From: Siphlonurus alternatus
Taxonomy: Eukaryota; Arthropoda; Insecta; Ephemeroptera; Siphlonuridae
Reading direction: 5' to 3'
DNA length: 64,000 bases
NCBI GenBank assembly: GCA_949825025.1
Contig: OX463787.1
Coordinates: forward strand, 2,232,001-2,296,000
Within the stretch, counting starts at the first letter, position 1, and each line of letters opens with the position of its first letter. Positions 63,173-64,000 of the stretch are shown here, piece by piece. Below the pieces are notes generated by a model, which saw only the letters and a list, made by a program, of their open reading frames with translations, was not told the DNA's origin and searched no databases. A program made the translations under genes and the position numbers.

Positions 63173-64000
63173 GATTAATCACGTTTAAAAATCAAGACAG
63201 AACTAGCACAACGCTTCCGTATCCATATTGTTGTGCGAAGTTACTAAAGAGGGTTGACGAAAAGAGAATTTCTACTCTTCACGCTGCTGTGAAAAAACTA
63301 GATACGTAAGCTCGAAAAATGAGAAACGAATATTTGATGCTGGGAACATTCGCGCGAAGATAAATTTAGCGGCAAAGTATCAAGTATTAACTCATTTCAC
63401 TGATTTTTTTATTATTATTATTTAGCGAACATACACATCTCTGTCACTATTTAGAACGTTTTTTACCAGAGATCTTACAATGTAAGCTCTTTGGTTTTAC
63501 TGACGTACCATTTATGCATAATTATGCTACGAGTAGCCTAAAAATAACCAAACAAATACCTCCGGTAAATACTTTTATCTTCTGCTTAATCAACATTATT
63601 ACCGGTAAAATAAAATATTAAGATTTAATAAAAAAATTATATTTAATGAAATTAACACAAATAAAGCGTTAATTAGGAGAAATTATAATATTGAACTAGA
63701 CCAACAAGGTGGCCCAAAGTTGATGTTAAATTATTTTAATTTTACCGGTAAAATAAACAAAATATTAATAAAAGTATGTATATAATATTTTTTTTACACG
63801 ATGAATAATTTAGAAATAAGACACCATTTTCATAATAAATGCCGCAACATTTCTATATATTACAACTTTAATTTTTACCGGTAAAATAAGATAAATACAT
63901 AAAATACACTCACTTGAATAATAATATTTCTGGAAACATGATGCCGGTAACTGCAGATGTGAAATTGCATCAATATGAAATTTAAATAAATGTTTCCATA
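63173..64000. other. Sequence upstream of the first cassette exon
   Basis: No coding exon was recognised. It contains three TTACCGGTAA-type palindromes (about 63599, 63742, 63877) and may include the promoter of the 63172 exon or an intron of a longer locus. Confidence 0.5.

Larger units (their letters stand above)
60193..63950. promoter_or_regulatory. Cluster of TTACCGGTAA-type palindromes
   Basis: About 17 copies of ACCGGTA or a close variant, many as the full TTACCGGTAA: near 60193, 60312, 60322, 60728, 61878, 61904, 62004, 62528, 62570, 62665, 62715, 62765, 63599, 63742, 63877, with partial forms at 63563 and 63943. Only isolated copies occur elsewhere (near 7619, 48664, 49041). The half-site resembles that of Grainyhead-type factors; function is inferred. 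Confidence 0.6.

Overview
This is a window of an AT-rich nuclear genome of an arthropod, most likely an insect. The signs are spliced genes with GT-AG introns, a phenoloxidase/hemocyanin-family gene, a BTB domain of the insect tramtrack type (LRWN signature) and a jockey-like LINE fragment. The (TTTA)n tracts, many foldback elements and a possible hemipteran origin are compatible, but I cannot fix the species. All five recognisable genes lie on the minus strand. I rebuilt their exons by hand from splice sites, and the reading phase agrees at every junction.

Layout, left to right. 1-3660: 5' half of a phenoloxidase/hemocyanin-family gene with a signal peptide, cut by the window edge. 3660-10413: no gene; an inverted pair of 15-bp minisatellites, AT microsatellites and foldback elements. 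10414-14869: an ankyrin-repeat/SOCS-box gene (ASB type, six coding exons, 460 aa), a probable Cullin-5 E3 substrate receptor. 14870-25540: no gene seen; foldback elements and dispersed repeats. 25543-35570: a gene for a secreted protein of about 1463 aa: signal peptide, acidic linker, Asn/Cys-rich coiled coil, then 17 kinesin-light-chain-like TPRs of 42 residues, most of it in one 4-kb exon. 35570-41860: no clear gene; repeats. 41865-48531: the CUEDC2 orthologue (six coding exons, 317 aa) with a 5'-truncated LINE and foldback elements in its introns. 48532-53159: no gene seen. 53160-63172: a BTB transcription-factor locus.

The BTB locus is the most striking part. Seven constant exons encode a linker, a BTB domain, a nuclear localisation signal, a sumoylation-type site and an acidic tail. 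Upstream of them lie five separate exons. Each starts with its own ATG, encodes one complete zinc-binding DNA-recognition domain (BED-like, THAP, FLYWCH, BED, BED) and ends in a 5' splice site in phase 1, which is exactly the phase needed by the one shared acceptor at 58330. The locus therefore seems to swap N-terminal DNA-binding modules onto one BTB body through alternative first exons. This is the mirror image of lola or mod(mdg4), where the BTB is constant and the 3' zinc-finger exons vary. A decayed copy of the THAP exon and a dense cluster of the palindrome TTACCGGTAA lie among the cassettes.

The repeat landscape holds at least seven foldback (MITE-like) families in several copies, a 5S-rRNA-derived SINE family, and repeats that sit directly on splice sites in three of the genes.
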